Positions 50,892 to 61,042 of a DNA stretch of 64,000 nt are shown here, piece after piece. The translations under genes were made by a program, and so were the position numbers. The DNA is from an uncultured Erythrobacter sp. (GTDB taxonomy: Bacteria; Pseudomonadota; Alphaproteobacteria; Sphingomonadales; Sphingomonadaceae): assembly GCA_947488085.1 (NCBI GenBank), contig CANKYI010000001.1, positions 682,001-746,000 on the forward strand, written 5' to 3'. Within the stretch, counting starts at the first letter, position 1. Each line of letters begins with the position of its first letter. Under the pieces are notes generated by a model. The model was not told the DNA's origin, did no database searches, and saw only the letters and a program-made list of their open reading frames with translations.

Positions 50892-51743
50892 TCAGGCAGC
50901 TTGGGAAGGTTGAAGATATTCGAGCACATTGGCGAGCGTCGTTTTCAACTCACGCCGGTGCACTACCATATCGACCATGCCATGCTTGTGCAGATATTCC
51001 GCGCGTTGGAACCCTTCGGGCAATTGTTCGCGGATCGTGTCCTGAATAACGCGTTGTCCGGCAAAGCCAATCAGCGCGCCTGGCTCTGCAATGTGCACAT
51101 CGCCCAACATCGCATAGCTAGCCGTCACACCGCCGGTGGTGGGATCAGTAAGCAGCACGATATAGGGCAGACCTGCCGCCTTTAGTCGCCGTGTCATCAC
51201 GGTTGCGCGGGGCATTTGCATCAGAGACAAAATCCCCTCCTGCATCCGCGCGCCGCCTGCCGCGGTGACCACGACATAGGGACACTTGCGCGTCAAAGCG
51301 CGCTCTGCCCCTGCACAAAACGCCATACCCACGGCCATGCCCATGGACCCACCCATAAAGGAGAAGTCCTGAACCCCGACAACGGCGTTGTGCCCTTCGA
51401 TTGTGCCAGATCCGACCACAAAAGCATCATTATGCGGGTTCGCATCGCGCGCGGCTTTCAACCGATCAGTGTATTTCTTGCTGTCTTTGAATTTGAGCGG
51501 ATCTTCGGTCACTTGCGGCGTGGCGACCAAGTCAAACCCTGCGTCTAGTAACAGCTCCAACCGGGCATCCGCACCGATCCGCCCGTGGAATTCACAGCGC
51601 GGGCACACGCACAAATTTTCCTCATATTCCGCGACAAACAGCATCTCCTGACACGATTTGCACTTGATCCACAGATCCTTTTCCGTGGTCTTTTTATCGG
51701 CGGTAAAGCCCAATGAATTGCGGACGCGGTTGAACCAGCTCAT
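50892..51743 (-). CDS. accD: acetyl-CoA carboxylase carboxyltransferase subunit beta
   Basis: [33 protein letters not shown] zinc domain; [30 protein letters not shown]. Confidence 0.96.
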   Translation of the reverse strand: MSWFNRVRNSLGFTADKKTTEKDLWIKCKSCQEMLFVAEYEENLCVCPRCEFHGRIGADARLELLLDAGFDLVATPQVTEDPLKFKDSKKYTDRLKAARDANPHNDAFVVGSGTIEGHNAVVGVQDFSFMGGSMGMAVGMAFCAGAERALTRKCPYVVVTAAGGARMQEGILSLMQMPRATVMTRRLKAAGLPYIVLLTDPTTGGVTASYAMLGDVHIAEPGALIGFAGQRVIQDTIREQLPEGFQRAEYLHKHGMVDMVVHRRELKTTLANVLEYLQPSQAA

Positions 51744-51755
51744 TTTCGTGTTCCT

Positions 51756-52538
51756 TTAAGCGCGCGCTGTTTTGATCGCGGCGACCATAGCACTTGTTAG
51801 CTCTTCTAGCTTGGCCGGGGCCTCTTCGCCAAATTCGCCGCACAGATCAACCAATGCAGAGCCGACAACGACCCCATCGGCATGCGCTGCGATGGCGGCG
51901 GCCTGTTCCGGAGTGCGCACGCCAAAGCCGACCGCGACCGGCAAATCGGTTGCGGCTTTCAACTTGCCAACCGCCTCCTCGATGGCGGCGGTTGCGGCCT
52001 GTTGTTTGCCCGTGATTCCAGCAACCGAGACGTAATATAGAAACCCGGCCGAGCCTTCGAGAACCTGTGGCAAACGCGCCGCATCGGTCGTGGGGGTGGC
52101 GAGGCGAATGGGCGCAATTCCCTTGGCGCGAAGGGCAGGGCCTAGCGCATCGTCTTCCTCTGGCGGAATATCGACGCAGATGACGCCATCAACGCCCGCA
52201 TCGGCAGCCGCCGCCGCGAACCATTCCGGCCCGCGCCGCACCATCGGATTGGCATATCCCATCAGGATGAGCGGAACGTCAGGGTGCCTCGCACGGAAGT
52301 CGGTGGCGATTTGCAGGACATCAGCCGTGGTGGTCCCCGCGCCAAGACTGCGCAAATTCGCAGATTGAATCGCAGGGCCATCCGCCATCGGGTCGGTGAA
52401 CGGCATCCCCAGCTCAATCACATCCGCGCCGCCAGTAACGAGCGCGTCGAGGTTAGCGGCAGTATCGCCATCACCAGCCGTGATGAACGCGACGAAAGCG
52501 GGGTGGGGTTTGGCGAAGGCGTTGGAGAGGCGGGTCAT
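51756..52538 (-). CDS. trpA: tryptophan synthase subunit alpha
   Basis: FVAFITAGDGD; DVIELGMPFTDPMADGPAIQSANLRSL; VGFGVRTPEQA. Confidence 0.96.
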   Translation of the reverse strand: MTRLSNAFAKPHPAFVAFITAGDGDTAANLDALVTGGADVIELGMPFTDPMADGPAIQSANLRSLGAGTTTADVLQIATDFRARHPDVPLILMGYANPMVRRGPEWFAAAAADAGVDGVICVDIPPEEDDALGPALRAKGIAPIRLATPTTDAARLPQVLEGSAGFLYYVSVAGITGKQQAATAAIEEAVGKLKAATDLPVAVGFGVRTPEQAAAIAAHADGVVVGSALVDLCGEFGEEAPAKLEELTSAMVAAIKTARA

Positions 52539-52915
52539 TGAAATAAGTCCGAGTAGTCGTAGTTGGCGATCGTGCTCGCCAATGACTTAGGCGAGATGCC
52601 ATGGTGATTGTTTGCTTCGGGGTTCGCGCCGCATTCTAGCAACTTCTGGATCACCTCAGTTCGCCCCTGTCCATGAAACACTGCGTCGGAAAGAGGTGTG
52701 TTCCCATTGTGATCTCGACACTCGATATTTGCACCTTTTCGAATGAGGAGATCGACTGCCTCTGGAAAGCACAACGCTGCCGCATAGTGCATCGGGTAGC
52801 GTCCCTCGCGATCGCGAAACTCAAGGTCGAGGCCATCGTCCACCAAAGTGGATGCCATTACGTAATTCTTGTCGCGGCACGCTTGTATGAAAGCTTCGTG
52901 CTTTGCTGAACTCAC
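52535..52915 (-). CDS. ankyrin repeat-containing protein located between trpB and trpA
   Basis: 126 aa; [77 protein letters not shown] start overlaps trpB TGA (GTGA) and TGA stop overlaps trpA ATG (ATGA). Confidence 0.9.
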   Translation of the reverse strand: MSSAKHEAFIQACRDKNYVMASTLVDDGLDLEFRDREGRYPMHYAAALCFPEAVDLLIRKGANIECRDHNGNTPLSDAVFHGQGRTEVIQKLLECGANPEANNHHGISPKSLASTIANYDYSDLFQ

Positions 52916-54129
52916 ATCTCCACTCCCAGCTTTTCAGCCACAGTGAAGATGTCCTTATCGCCGCGTCCGCACAGGTTCATCAGGATGATCTCTTCCTTAC
53001 CCATTGTCTTGGCGCGATCGGCTACTGCTGCAATTGCATGGGACGGCTCCAAAGCAGGGATAATCCCTTCGGTCCGGCACAGCAGTTGAAAGCCCTCAAG
53101 CGCCTCTTTGTCGGTGACAGCGGTGTATTCGACCCGGCCGCTTTCTTTCAACCAAGCGTGTTCGGGGCCGATGCCGGGATAGTCGAGACCGGCGCTGATC
53201 GAGTGGCCCTCGGTGATCTGCCCGTCTTCGTCTTGCAGCAGATACGTCTTATTGCCGTGGAGCACTCCGGGCGCGCCGCCCAATAGGCTGGCGGCGTGTT
53301 CGTCGCCATCGAGGCCATGCCCCGCTGCTTCGACTCCGAGCATCTTTACGTCGGCATCGTCGAGGAACGGATGGAACAGGCCCAGCGCATTTGATCCGCC
53401 GCCGATACAAGCGACCAGCAAGTCAGGCAGGCGTCCGGCACGACTGAGCATTTGGGCGCGTGCTTCTGTTCCGATGACGCTTTGGAAATTGCGCACCATT
53501 TCGGGGTAAGGATGCGGGCCTGCCGCTGTGCCAATGATATAGAATGTGTCGTGGACGTTGGCGACCCAGTCGCGCAGCCCTTCGTTCATCGCGTCCTTGA
53601 GCGTCGCACCGCCGCTGGTCACGGGGACGACCTCTGCGCCGAGCAGCTTCATGCGGAATACATTAGGCGATTGGCGCGCGACGTCCTCTGCGCCCATATA
53701 TATGACACATGGTAGACCGAAGCGTGCGCAAACGGTGGCGGTCGCAACGCCATGCTGACCTGCGCCAGTCTCTGCAATAATCCGCGTCTTACCCATACGC
53801 ATCGCAAGCAGGATTTGCCCGATGCAATTGTTGATCTTGTGCGCGCCTGTGTGGTTCAGCTCATCACGTTTGAACCAGACTTGCGCCCCACCAAGCGCCT
53901 CTGTCAGACGCTCTGCAAAATAGAGCGGGGAAGGGCGACCAACATAATGTTCAAGCAGATCGTCAAACTGCGCGGCAAAGGCGGGATCAGCTTGAGCGGC
54001 GCGATATTCGCGTTCCAGATCAAGGATCAACGGCATCAGCGTTTCAGCGACATAGCGGCCGCCGAATTCGCCAAAATGTCCGCGATCATCGGGTTGGTTG
54101 CGGAAAGAGTTGGGAGGAGTGTCGTTCAT
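52912..54129 (-). CDS. trpB: tryptophan synthase subunit beta
   Basis: [62 protein letters not shown]. Confidence 0.97.
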   Translation of the reverse strand: MNDTPPNSFRNQPDDRGHFGEFGGRYVAETLMPLILDLEREYRAAQADPAFAAQFDDLLEHYVGRPSPLYFAERLTEALGGAQVWFKRDELNHTGAHKINNCIGQILLAMRMGKTRIIAETGAGQHGVATATVCARFGLPCVIYMGAEDVARQSPNVFRMKLLGAEVVPVTSGGATLKDAMNEGLRDWVANVHDTFYIIGTAAGPHPYPEMVRNFQSVIGTEARAQMLSRAGRLPDLLVACIGGGSNALGLFHPFLDDADVKMLGVEAAGHGLDGDEHAASLLGGAPGVLHGNKTYLLQDEDGQITEGHSISAGLDYPGIGPEHAWLKESGRVEYTAVTDKEALEGFQLLCRTEGIIPALEPSHAIAAVADRAKTMGKEEIILMNLCGRGDKDIFTVAEKLGVEM

Positions 54130-54138
54130 GTGGATTCT

Positions 54139-54777
54139 CTAGGCTTCACGGGCCGCTTTGCAGAACGCGGCGATCCTGTCCACGTCCTTCACACCCGGCG
54201 CAGTTTCAAGGCCCGATGATGCATCGACCAAAGGCGCACCGGTCGCGCGGATAGCATCGGCGACATTGTCCGGGCCTAACCCTCCGGCGAGGCCCCAAGC
54301 GGTGCGGTGTTCATGATCTTTCAGCAGTCCCCAATCGAACCCCACGCCATTTCCGCCGGGAATCGCGTTTTGCGCCTCGGGCGGGGGCGCATCGTACAAT
54401 ATGCGGTCCACGGCCCCTTCGAACCGGCGAGATTTGGTCAGCGTTTCGGCGCTGCGCACACCAACAGCTTTCCATGTCTCAAGTCCCGTCTGCTTACGCA
54501 CCAAAGCGATCCATTCAGGCGTTTCCTTGCCGTGGAACTGGATCACATCAGGCTTGATCGTAGCAATCGCGGTGCCCGTCGTCGGGATATCGGCATTGAC
54601 GAGCAACAGCACCGTCTTAACACCCGCAGGCACCGTCTTGCGTAGCCGAGCAGCGTCTTCAATGCTCACATGGCGCGAGCTTTTGTCGAAATGGATCAGC
54701 CCAACATGGGTTGCCCCCGCATCGGCCGCAGCAACAATGGTTTCAGGCGTTGAGAGGCCGCATATCTTAATCAGCAT
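54139..54777 (-). CDS. trpF: phosphoribosylanthranilate isomerase
   Basis: MLIKICGLSTPETIVAAADAGATHVGLI; VIQFHGKETPEW; GLAGGLGPDNVADAI; VDASSGLETAPGVKD. Confidence 0.96.
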   Translation of the reverse strand: MLIKICGLSTPETIVAAADAGATHVGLIHFDKSSRHVSIEDAARLRKTVPAGVKTVLLLVNADIPTTGTAIATIKPDVIQFHGKETPEWIALVRKQTGLETWKAVGVRSAETLTKSRRFEGAVDRILYDAPPPEAQNAIPGGNGVGFDWGLLKDHEHRTAWGLAGGLGPDNVADAIRATGAPLVDASSGLETAPGVKDVDRIAAFCKAAREA

Positions 54778-54903
54778 GGGGCGGCTCTAATCGCTCAAAG
54801 CGCCATGGGGAAGTGCCAGAACGGTCGGTTTGCCAAGAGAGACTTGCACAAAGGCACATTTTCTCAGAACGACTGACTAGGTCAGGAACACTGGGGAAAC
54901 TTC

Positions 54904-55362
54904 ATGCCGATTAGAACTGTCGCCGCCGCTTTTATTGCGCTGTTGCTAGCTGCCTGCAATCCGATGGCGCAGTTGGATGGTGCCGAGCAGGAGATCGCGC
55001 AATTCCATGAGACGTATAATGCAGGCGATTCGCGCAGGCTTTATGGTCAGACGGCGGAAGAGTTTCGCGAGGTCACGACGCCAGAACAGATGGATGAGTT
55101 GATCACGCTGGTGACGGAAAAAATGGGCGCTGTTCAAAGCACCGAGCGGTCAGGCTTCAACGTGAATGCCGGAACCGATGAGACCACAACCACTGTCACA
55201 ATGAGCACCACTTTTGCAAAGGGTGAGGGAACTGAGACTTTCACATTTTACGGTTCGGGAGACGAGATGCGGATTGTCGGCTGGAATGTCGACTCGCCCA
55301 ATTTTGCGGAAACCGAGCCGGTCGAAGAAGACGAGGGCGAAGGGAGCGAGGTAGCGGAGTAA
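54904..55362 (+). CDS. small lipoprotein, DUF4019/DUF3887-like
   Basis: Lipobox LLLAAC; QFHETYNAGDSRRLYGQTAEEFREVTTPEQMDELI. Confidence 0.65.
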   Translation: MPIRTVAAAFIALLLAACNPMAQLDGAEQEIAQFHETYNAGDSRRLYGQTAEEFREVTTPEQMDELITLVTEKMGAVQSTERSGFNVNAGTDETTTTVTMSTTFAKGEGTETFTFYGSGDEMRIVGWNVDSPNFAETEPVEEDEGEGSEVAE

Positions 55363-55374
55363 CCCGCACCAAGC

Positions 55375-56049
55375 TTACAGCGTCGCTTCAATCGCTCTCG
55401 CTGCGGCTTCGGGGTCGTCGGCACGGCTAATTGGGCGACCGATTACCAAGACGCTCGCGCCATCATCGCGGGCGGCGCGCGGTGTTACGGTGCGTTTTTG
55501 ATCGCCGGTTTTGGAGCCAGCAGGGCGAAGGCCAGGGACGACGAAGAAGCCGTCTTTCCATTGCTTGCGCACTTGGCCCACTTCTTGACCCGAACACACA
55601 ATCCCGTCGAGCCCGGCTGTGTGCGCCAATTCGGCGAGCCGCATTACATGGTCATGCGGTGTCCCGCCGACGCCAGCATGACGCAGGTCGTCTTCGTCCA
55701 AGCTCGTCAGCATAGTGACCGCCACGACCTTGCACCCTTCGGCTGCCGCAGCCTTGGCATCCTCCATCATTGCGCGTCCGCCGCTCGCATGGACGGTAAC
55801 GATCTTGGGCTCATAGAGATGCACCGCCTGCATTGCGCCGGCGACAGTGTTGGGGATGTCGTGAAATTTCAGGTCGAGAAAGATTGGCAGGCCCATATGC
55901 GCGATCTCGTGCACGCCATGCGGACCGTGTGCGCAATAGAATTCTAGCCCCAGCTTCACCCCGCCAATATGCGCTTTGACTTTGTCGATGAGCGCTTTCG
56001 CAGGCTCAATCTGAGGCACATCAAGCGCGAGATAGACAGGGTTGCTCAT
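55375..56049 (-). CDS. pyrF: orotidine-5'-phosphate decarboxylase
   Basis: VYLALDVPQIEPAKALID; IFLDLKFHDIPNTVAGAM; VVPGLRPAG; VIGRPISRADDPEAAARAI. Confidence 0.95.
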   Translation of the reverse strand: MSNPVYLALDVPQIEPAKALIDKVKAHIGGVKLGLEFYCAHGPHGVHEIAHMGLPIFLDLKFHDIPNTVAGAMQAVHLYEPKIVTVHASGGRAMMEDAKAAAAEGCKVVAVTMLTSLDEDDLRHAGVGGTPHDHVMRLAELAHTAGLDGIVCSGQEVGQVRKQWKDGFFVVPGLRPAGSKTGDQKRTVTPRAARDDGASVLVIGRPISRADDPEAAARAIEATL

Positions 56050-56405
56050 GCGGCGCTGTCGCTGCTGGCAGGCGATAGACTATCCGCAGGTTTGTCCACA
56101 GGATTACCCGCAGGCGTAGATGTGTCTGCTGAGCTTTGAGGCGAATAGCGCTGGCCCAGTGCGGTCGATTTGATTGACGCTTCGAGGCTGCGAATTCGGC
56201 GGTCACTGCTCCATTTGCTGCTGCGATGATACAGCCACATCGGGATAATGCCGAGCAGGAATGCGATGATGACCAGAACGGGGACTTTGGTCTCCAGAAC
56301 AAGGTTCTCCCACAAGTTCACCTCAACCGGCTCCCAATTGAAAAAGGAGAAGGTGAGAATCCCGAACAGGATCATGACCCAGATGATGGTGCGGACGATT
56401 TGCAC
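56046..56405 (-). CDS. LapA domain-containing membrane protein
   Basis: Two TMs; FSFFNWEPVEVNLWENLVLETKVPVLVIIAFLLGIIPMWLYHR. Confidence 0.8.
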   Translation of the reverse strand: MQIVRTIIWVMILFGILTFSFFNWEPVEVNLWENLVLETKVPVLVIIAFLLGIIPMWLYHRSSKWSSDRRIRSLEASIKSTALGQRYSPQSSADTSTPAGNPVDKPADSLSPASSDSAA

Positions 56406-56484
56406 GTGTGTTTGACCTCTTATCTCTTCTTGAGAAATTTAAGCCTTTTCGTGCCTGAGTCCAGCAAAGGCTTGAACCGACAGC

Positions 56485-57804
56485 CTATCCAAAGACGCGG
56501 GCAAACACTGTGTCGACATGTTTGAAGTGATATTCGAGGTCGAATTTCTCTTCGAGCTGTGCATTCGAAAGTGCTGCGGTCACCTCGTCATCACCTTTCA
56601 ACAACTCCAGCAATGACAGCGCGCCGTTCGACTCCCACACCTTCATCGCGTTGCGTTGGACAAGACGATACGCATCTTCGCGGCTAACCCCCGCTTGAGT
56701 AAGTGCCAGTAAGACACGCTGTGAATGGACAAGCCCGCCCATCGCATCGAGGTTCGACTGCATCCGCTCGGGATAGACCAGCAATTTCTCCACCACACCC
56801 GTCAAACGAGCGAGAGCAAAGTCGAGAGTGATTGTCGCATCGGGACCGATGAAACGCTCAACCGAAGAGTGTGAGATATCGCGCTCATGCCACAAAGCGA
56901 CATTCTCCAGCGCTGGCAAAGCATAGGCGCGGATCATGCGAGCCTGACCTGTCAGGTTCTCGGTCAGGATCGGATTGCGCTTGTGCGGCATGGCGCTGGA
57001 ACCCTTTTGGCCTGGTGAGAAATATTCCTCTGCCTCCAACACCTCAGTGCGCTGCAAATGGCGCACTTCAACCGCGAGCCGCTCAATCGACCCGGCGATG
57101 ACGGCGAGGGTGGAGAAGTACATTGCGTGGCGGTCACGCGGGATAACCTGAGTGCTGACCGGTTCCGGCGTCAGGCCCAGCTTCTCTGCAACATAGGCTT
57201 CGACTTCAGGATCGATATTGGCGAATGTGCCGACCGCGCCTGATACTGCGCAGGTTGCGATTTCTTCGCGCGCAGCGGCCAAACGTGTGCGACACCGGTC
57301 AAACTCGGCATAGGCCTGTGCGAGTTTCAAGCCGAATGTGACCGGCTCTGCATGAATGCCATGACTACGCCCGATGGTTGGCGTGTATTTGTGTTCTTCA
57401 GCGCGTATCTTGATCGCCGCGCACAGTGCATCGAGATCGGCCACTAGAATGTCGGTCGCCCGCGCCAACTGCACTGCTAATGTCGTGTCGAGCACGTCAG
57501 ACGACGTCATTCCCTGATGCATAAAGCGCGCTTCGTCGCCCACTTGCTCTGCCACCCAAGTCAGGAACGCGATCACGTCATGCTTCGTGACCGCTTCAAT
57601 CGCGTCAATCGCCTCAACGTCGATCTTGGGATTGGTCGCCCACCAATCCCACAGCGCCTTTCCTGCCGATGCCGGGACCACGCCCATTTCGCCCAGTTTT
57701 TGAGTCGCATGCGCCTCTATCTCGAACCAAATGCGAAACTTGGCCTCTGGCTCCCACAGGGCGGACATCTCGGGGCGGGCATAACGCGGGACCATGGTTT
57801 GCAA
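56485..57804 (-). CDS. purB: adenylosuccinate lyase
   Basis: MVPRYARPEMSALWEPEAKFRIWFEIEAHA; MTSSDVLDTTLAVQL; GRSHGIHAEPVTFGLK; GSSAMPHKRNPI. Confidence 0.97.
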   Translation of the reverse strand: MQTMVPRYARPEMSALWEPEAKFRIWFEIEAHATQKLGEMGVVPASAGKALWDWWATNPKIDVEAIDAIEAVTKHDVIAFLTWVAEQVGDEARFMHQGMTSSDVLDTTLAVQLARATDILVADLDALCAAIKIRAEEHKYTPTIGRSHGIHAEPVTFGLKLAQAYAEFDRCRTRLAAAREEIATCAVSGAVGTFANIDPEVEAYVAEKLGLTPEPVSTQVIPRDRHAMYFSTLAVIAGSIERLAVEVRHLQRTEVLEAEEYFSPGQKGSSAMPHKRNPILTENLTGQARMIRAYALPALENVALWHERDISHSSVERFIGPDATITLDFALARLTGVVEKLLVYPERMQSNLDAMGGLVHSQRVLLALTQAGVSREDAYRLVQRNAMKVWESNGALSLLELLKGDDEVTAALSNAQLEEKFDLEYHFKHVDTVFARVFG

Positions 57805-57989
57805 TCTTTCTGTGAGTGAGAATGGGCGTGGCTATCAATTCCTGACGGCGCGGCTATGCTGGCTCGGCGCGCTTGGCAATAGTGCTTTGGGGGAAGGGCC
57901 ATGCGCAAGGGGAGTTGTCCCCGCCAGATTGTCCTTCCCTGTAACGTGTGCGGCCAGTGCTGCGAATGGGTAAGCAGGAGGAACAACGC

Positions 57990-60209
57990 ATGACCAGCGC
58001 GAACGGGGAAGGAGCCACAGCCGCCCTTTCTTCTGCGGATAGCCCAGTAAAACTGCAGGAGGAACGGTATTCGCCGTTTGTCCGGGTGACCTTGCGCCAA
58101 TGGTCGAAATGGTACCTCGATGGGACAGAGACGTTCTGGCCCTTCACCGATATCGCCATCCGGTTCTTTATCGGCATGTGGTATCTACGCTCCGGCTTGG
58201 TGAAGGCGACCGATTGGGACACTGCGGTCCTGCTTGCTACCAATGACTATCCGGTCAGTTGGATGGAGCCGGTGACGGCGGCGACGATTGGCCTCGGGAT
58301 TGAGTTGATCGGGCCCATTCTCCTCATCGCTGGCTTTATGACGCGCCCCGCCGCGCTGGCTATGGCAACGCTGACTTTGATCAGCCAAGCCGTCTATATT
58401 CCCACGACCACGAACCTGATCGTGAGCGCGATGTTGATCTGGTACGTTTTTCACGGACCAGGAGCCTTGTCACTCGACCGTGTCTTGGCAAGCGGCTTGA
58501 AAACCAGCGCATTGCCACTGGCTCGTCCCGCCACTTTGGCATGGGAATGGTCGCGGGCGAATTTGGCACCCGTCGTGATGGCTTTGTTGCGGGTTTGGAT
58601 GGGCGTGACTTTGCTCACCTATGCCGGTGTTATCGAGCCATCGGTCGCGGTTCAGACATGGTTGCCAACCACGATTTACTCCGGGTTCCCCGACTGGCTC
58701 GCCGTGGTTTTTGCGGTGATCTTCTTCATTGGAATTGGCGCGACCTTTGTCTCTTACGCTTTGTTTTTTTTGATTGCGGCTTTCATGATTGCAGGCGCAC
58801 ATCCCAATGTGACGCTTTTCCCTTTCCTGTTCCTCGGCCTGTATGACGCGAAGGGTGCAGGGGTGTTTTCGATCGACCGCGCCATCCTCGCCTGGCTGGA
58901 GCGGAACATTTTGTTCGACCGCAATTACGCCGATATCCCTGATCGTTGGCCGCATGTGGTCGTGGTGGGTGCCGGGTTTGGCGGGCTAGCTGCGGTTGCA
59001 AAGCTCAAGCGATTGCCGGTGAAGATCACCCTGATTGATAAGCGGAACTACCACCTGTTCCAGCCGCTTCTCTACCAAATCGCAACCGCAACACTGAACC
59101 CTGCTGACATCGCGACACCGATCCGCAGCCTGTTTAAAGGCGACGGCAATGTCCGCGTGTTGAAAGGCGAAGTGCAAGGCATCGATGCGGCTACCAAGAC
59201 GCTGACTTACGGCGATGGCCAGACGCTTGATTATGACCGGCTGGTTCTGGCGACAGGGGCAACGCACAGCTATTTTGGGCGCGATGAATGGGGTCCGTTT
59301 GCACCGGGTCTTAAGACGATTGAAGACGGTGTGGCCGTGCGCGCATCCATCCTCAACGCATTTGAGGAGGCAGAGGCCTCAGGCGATCCCGAACGGATTG
59401 AGCGCCTTTTGACCTTTGTGATCGTTGGTGCAGGCCCAACCGGTGTCGAATTGGCAGGTGCCATTGCTGAACTAGCCAAGGTCAGTGTTGAGCGCGAATT
59501 TCGCACTATCGACCCGGCCAGTGCGCGGGTGATCCTTGTGCAATCGGGCCCGCGCATCCTGCCCGCATTCCCCGAAGGCTTATCCGAACAGGCGACAGCT
59601 TCGCTTGAGAAACTGGGGGTCGAAATTCGTACGGGTGGACGTGTGACAGAGATTGCTGAGGCGCATGTTCGGATTGGTGATGATGTGACCATCGAAACCG
59701 AAACCGTACTTTGGGCCGCTGGTGTCGCGGCGTCGCCTGCTGCCAAGTGGCTTGGGGCGGCGGCGGATCGGGCAGGGCGCGTCGAAGTCAATGAATTGAT
59801 GCGTGTTATCGGAGCGGACGGCGAACCCATTCCCGATATCTTCGCGATAGGCGACACCGCAGACAGCAAGGCGTGGGATGGCAATTCCGTCCCCGGCCTT
59901 GCACCAGCGGCCAAACAAGCGGGGGCCTATGTCAGCGAAGTTGTCGAGGCTGAATTGCTAGGCAAGCCGTGCCCCGGACCTTTTGTTTATAAGCATCAGG
60001 GCAGCCTTGCGACGATTGGCCGCAAATCAGCAGTGGCAGATTTCGGAGCGTTCAAGCTCTCCGGCGCGATCGCTTGGTGGTTATGGGGTCTGGTCCATAT
60101 CGGTTTTCTCACTGGTGCGCGTAACCGCGTGACAGTGGCGGTGAACTGGGCGTGGAACTTCTTTGCTCAACATTCCGGCGTGCGCCTGATCACGGAAAAG
60201 CAGGTTTAG
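57990..60209 (+). CDS. fusion of N-terminal DoxX-like membrane domain and C-terminal NADH dehydrogenase (NDH-2)-like FAD oxidoreductase
   Basis: AGGAGG then ATG at 57990; N-terminal ~300 aa polytopic DoxX-like; C-terminal HVVVVGAGFGGLAAVAKLKRLPVKITLIDKRNYHLFQPLLYQIATATLNPADIATPIR, VIVGAGPTGVELAGAIAEL, FAIGDTA. Confidence 0.9.
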   Translation: MTSANGEGATAALSSADSPVKLQEERYSPFVRVTLRQWSKWYLDGTETFWPFTDIAIRFFIGMWYLRSGLVKATDWDTAVLLATNDYPVSWMEPVTAATIGLGIELIGPILLIAGFMTRPAALAMATLTLISQAVYIPTTTNLIVSAMLIWYVFHGPGALSLDRVLASGLKTSALPLARPATLAWEWSRANLAPVVMALLRVWMGVTLLTYAGVIEPSVAVQTWLPTTIYSGFPDWLAVVFAVIFFIGIGATFVSYALFFLIAAFMIAGAHPNVTLFPFLFLGLYDAKGAGVFSIDRAILAWLERNILFDRNYADIPDRWPHVVVVGAGFGGLAAVAKLKRLPVKITLIDKRNYHLFQPLLYQIATATLNPADIATPIRSLFKGDGNVRVLKGEVQGIDAATKTLTYGDGQTLDYDRLVLATGATHSYFGRDEWGPFAPGLKTIEDGVAVRASILNAFEEAEASGDPERIERLLTFVIVGAGPTGVELAGAIAELAKVSVEREFRTIDPASARVILVQSGPRILPAFPEGLSEQATASLEKLGVEIRTGGRVTEIAEAHVRIGDDVTIETETVLWAAGVAASPAAKWLGAAADRAGRVEVNELMRVIGADGEPIPDIFAIGDTADSKAWDGNSVPGLAPAAKQAGAYVSEVVEAELLGKPCPGPFVYKHQGSLATIGRKSAVADFGAFKLSGAIAWWLWGLVHIGFLTGARNRVTVAVNWAWNFFAQHSGVRLITEKQV

Positions 60210-60970
60210 ATAAGCCCTTTCGCGCGCAGGCTCACATGCCCTTCGCGCCCGACGATCACATGGTCATGGACCGTGACGCCTAACAAGCGCCCGGCTTCGG
60301 CAAGTCTCTGCGTGATCTGAATGTCTGCACGGCTCGGCTCCGGGCTGCCGCTGGGGTGATTGTGAACCAGAATGAGAGCGCTGGCCCCTACATCCATCGC
60401 CCGGCGGATAACCTCGCGTGGGTGGATCGCGGCCTCATCAATCGATCCATCGCCAACATGGTGATCATCAATCAGGCGGTTTTTCGCATCAAGATACAGC
60501 ACCCGCACACGCTCAACCGTCAGATGCGCCATATCAATCGCGAGATAGTCGATGAGGGTCTGCCAACTGCCCAATACCGGCTTTGCGCTAATTTCGCTGC
60601 GGGCCATGCGCCGGGCGGCGACCGCGACGCTTTTGAGGGCCGCAGCGCTCGTCTCGCCTACGCCTTTAACCCGTTGCAGAGCGGCAGGATCGGCGTTGAG
60701 TACCCCTGCAAGCGATCCAAAATGTCCAATCAGAGCCTTGGCAACGGGCTTCGTATCACCCTGTTTGATGGCGGCGAAGAGCAAGTATTCCAGTACCTCG
60801 TAATCCGCGAGCGCTTCTGCCCCGCCTTTTAGCAAACGCTCTCGCAAGCGCGCACGATGGCCAATGCCCGCCACCTTGCCTGCGTCGGATTTGCCCGCAT
60901 CGGGGCCGCTCGCAGAACCGCCTGCGAAATCGAAACTGTCTTCAGATTGTGGCAATCTGCGCCTCACCAC
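60206..60970 (-). CDS. radC: DNA repair protein RadC (JAB/MPN domain); start approximate
   Basis: EISAKPVLGSWQTLIDYLAIDMAHLTVERVRVLYLDAKNRLIDDHHVGDGSIDEAAIHPREVIRRAMDVGASALILVHNHPSGSPEPSRADIQIT; GTG start assumed from position of the divergent gene. Confidence 0.9.
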   Translation of the reverse strand: MVRRRLPQSEDSFDFAGGSASGPDAGKSDAGKVAGIGHRARLRERLLKGGAEALADYEVLEYLLFAAIKQGDTKPVAKALIGHFGSLAGVLNADPAALQRVKGVGETSAAALKSVAVAARRMARSEISAKPVLGSWQTLIDYLAIDMAHLTVERVRVLYLDAKNRLIDDHHVGDGSIDEAAIHPREVIRRAMDVGASALILVHNHPSGSPEPSRADIQITQRLAEAGRLLGVTVHDHVIVGREGHVSLRAKGLI

Positions 60971-61042
60971 TGATTTTTCAGGGGGAAGGTCCCCTGCAAT
61001 CACATTGCCTTTGGAGGACGTTCCGCGCAAGTGAAGAGGATT

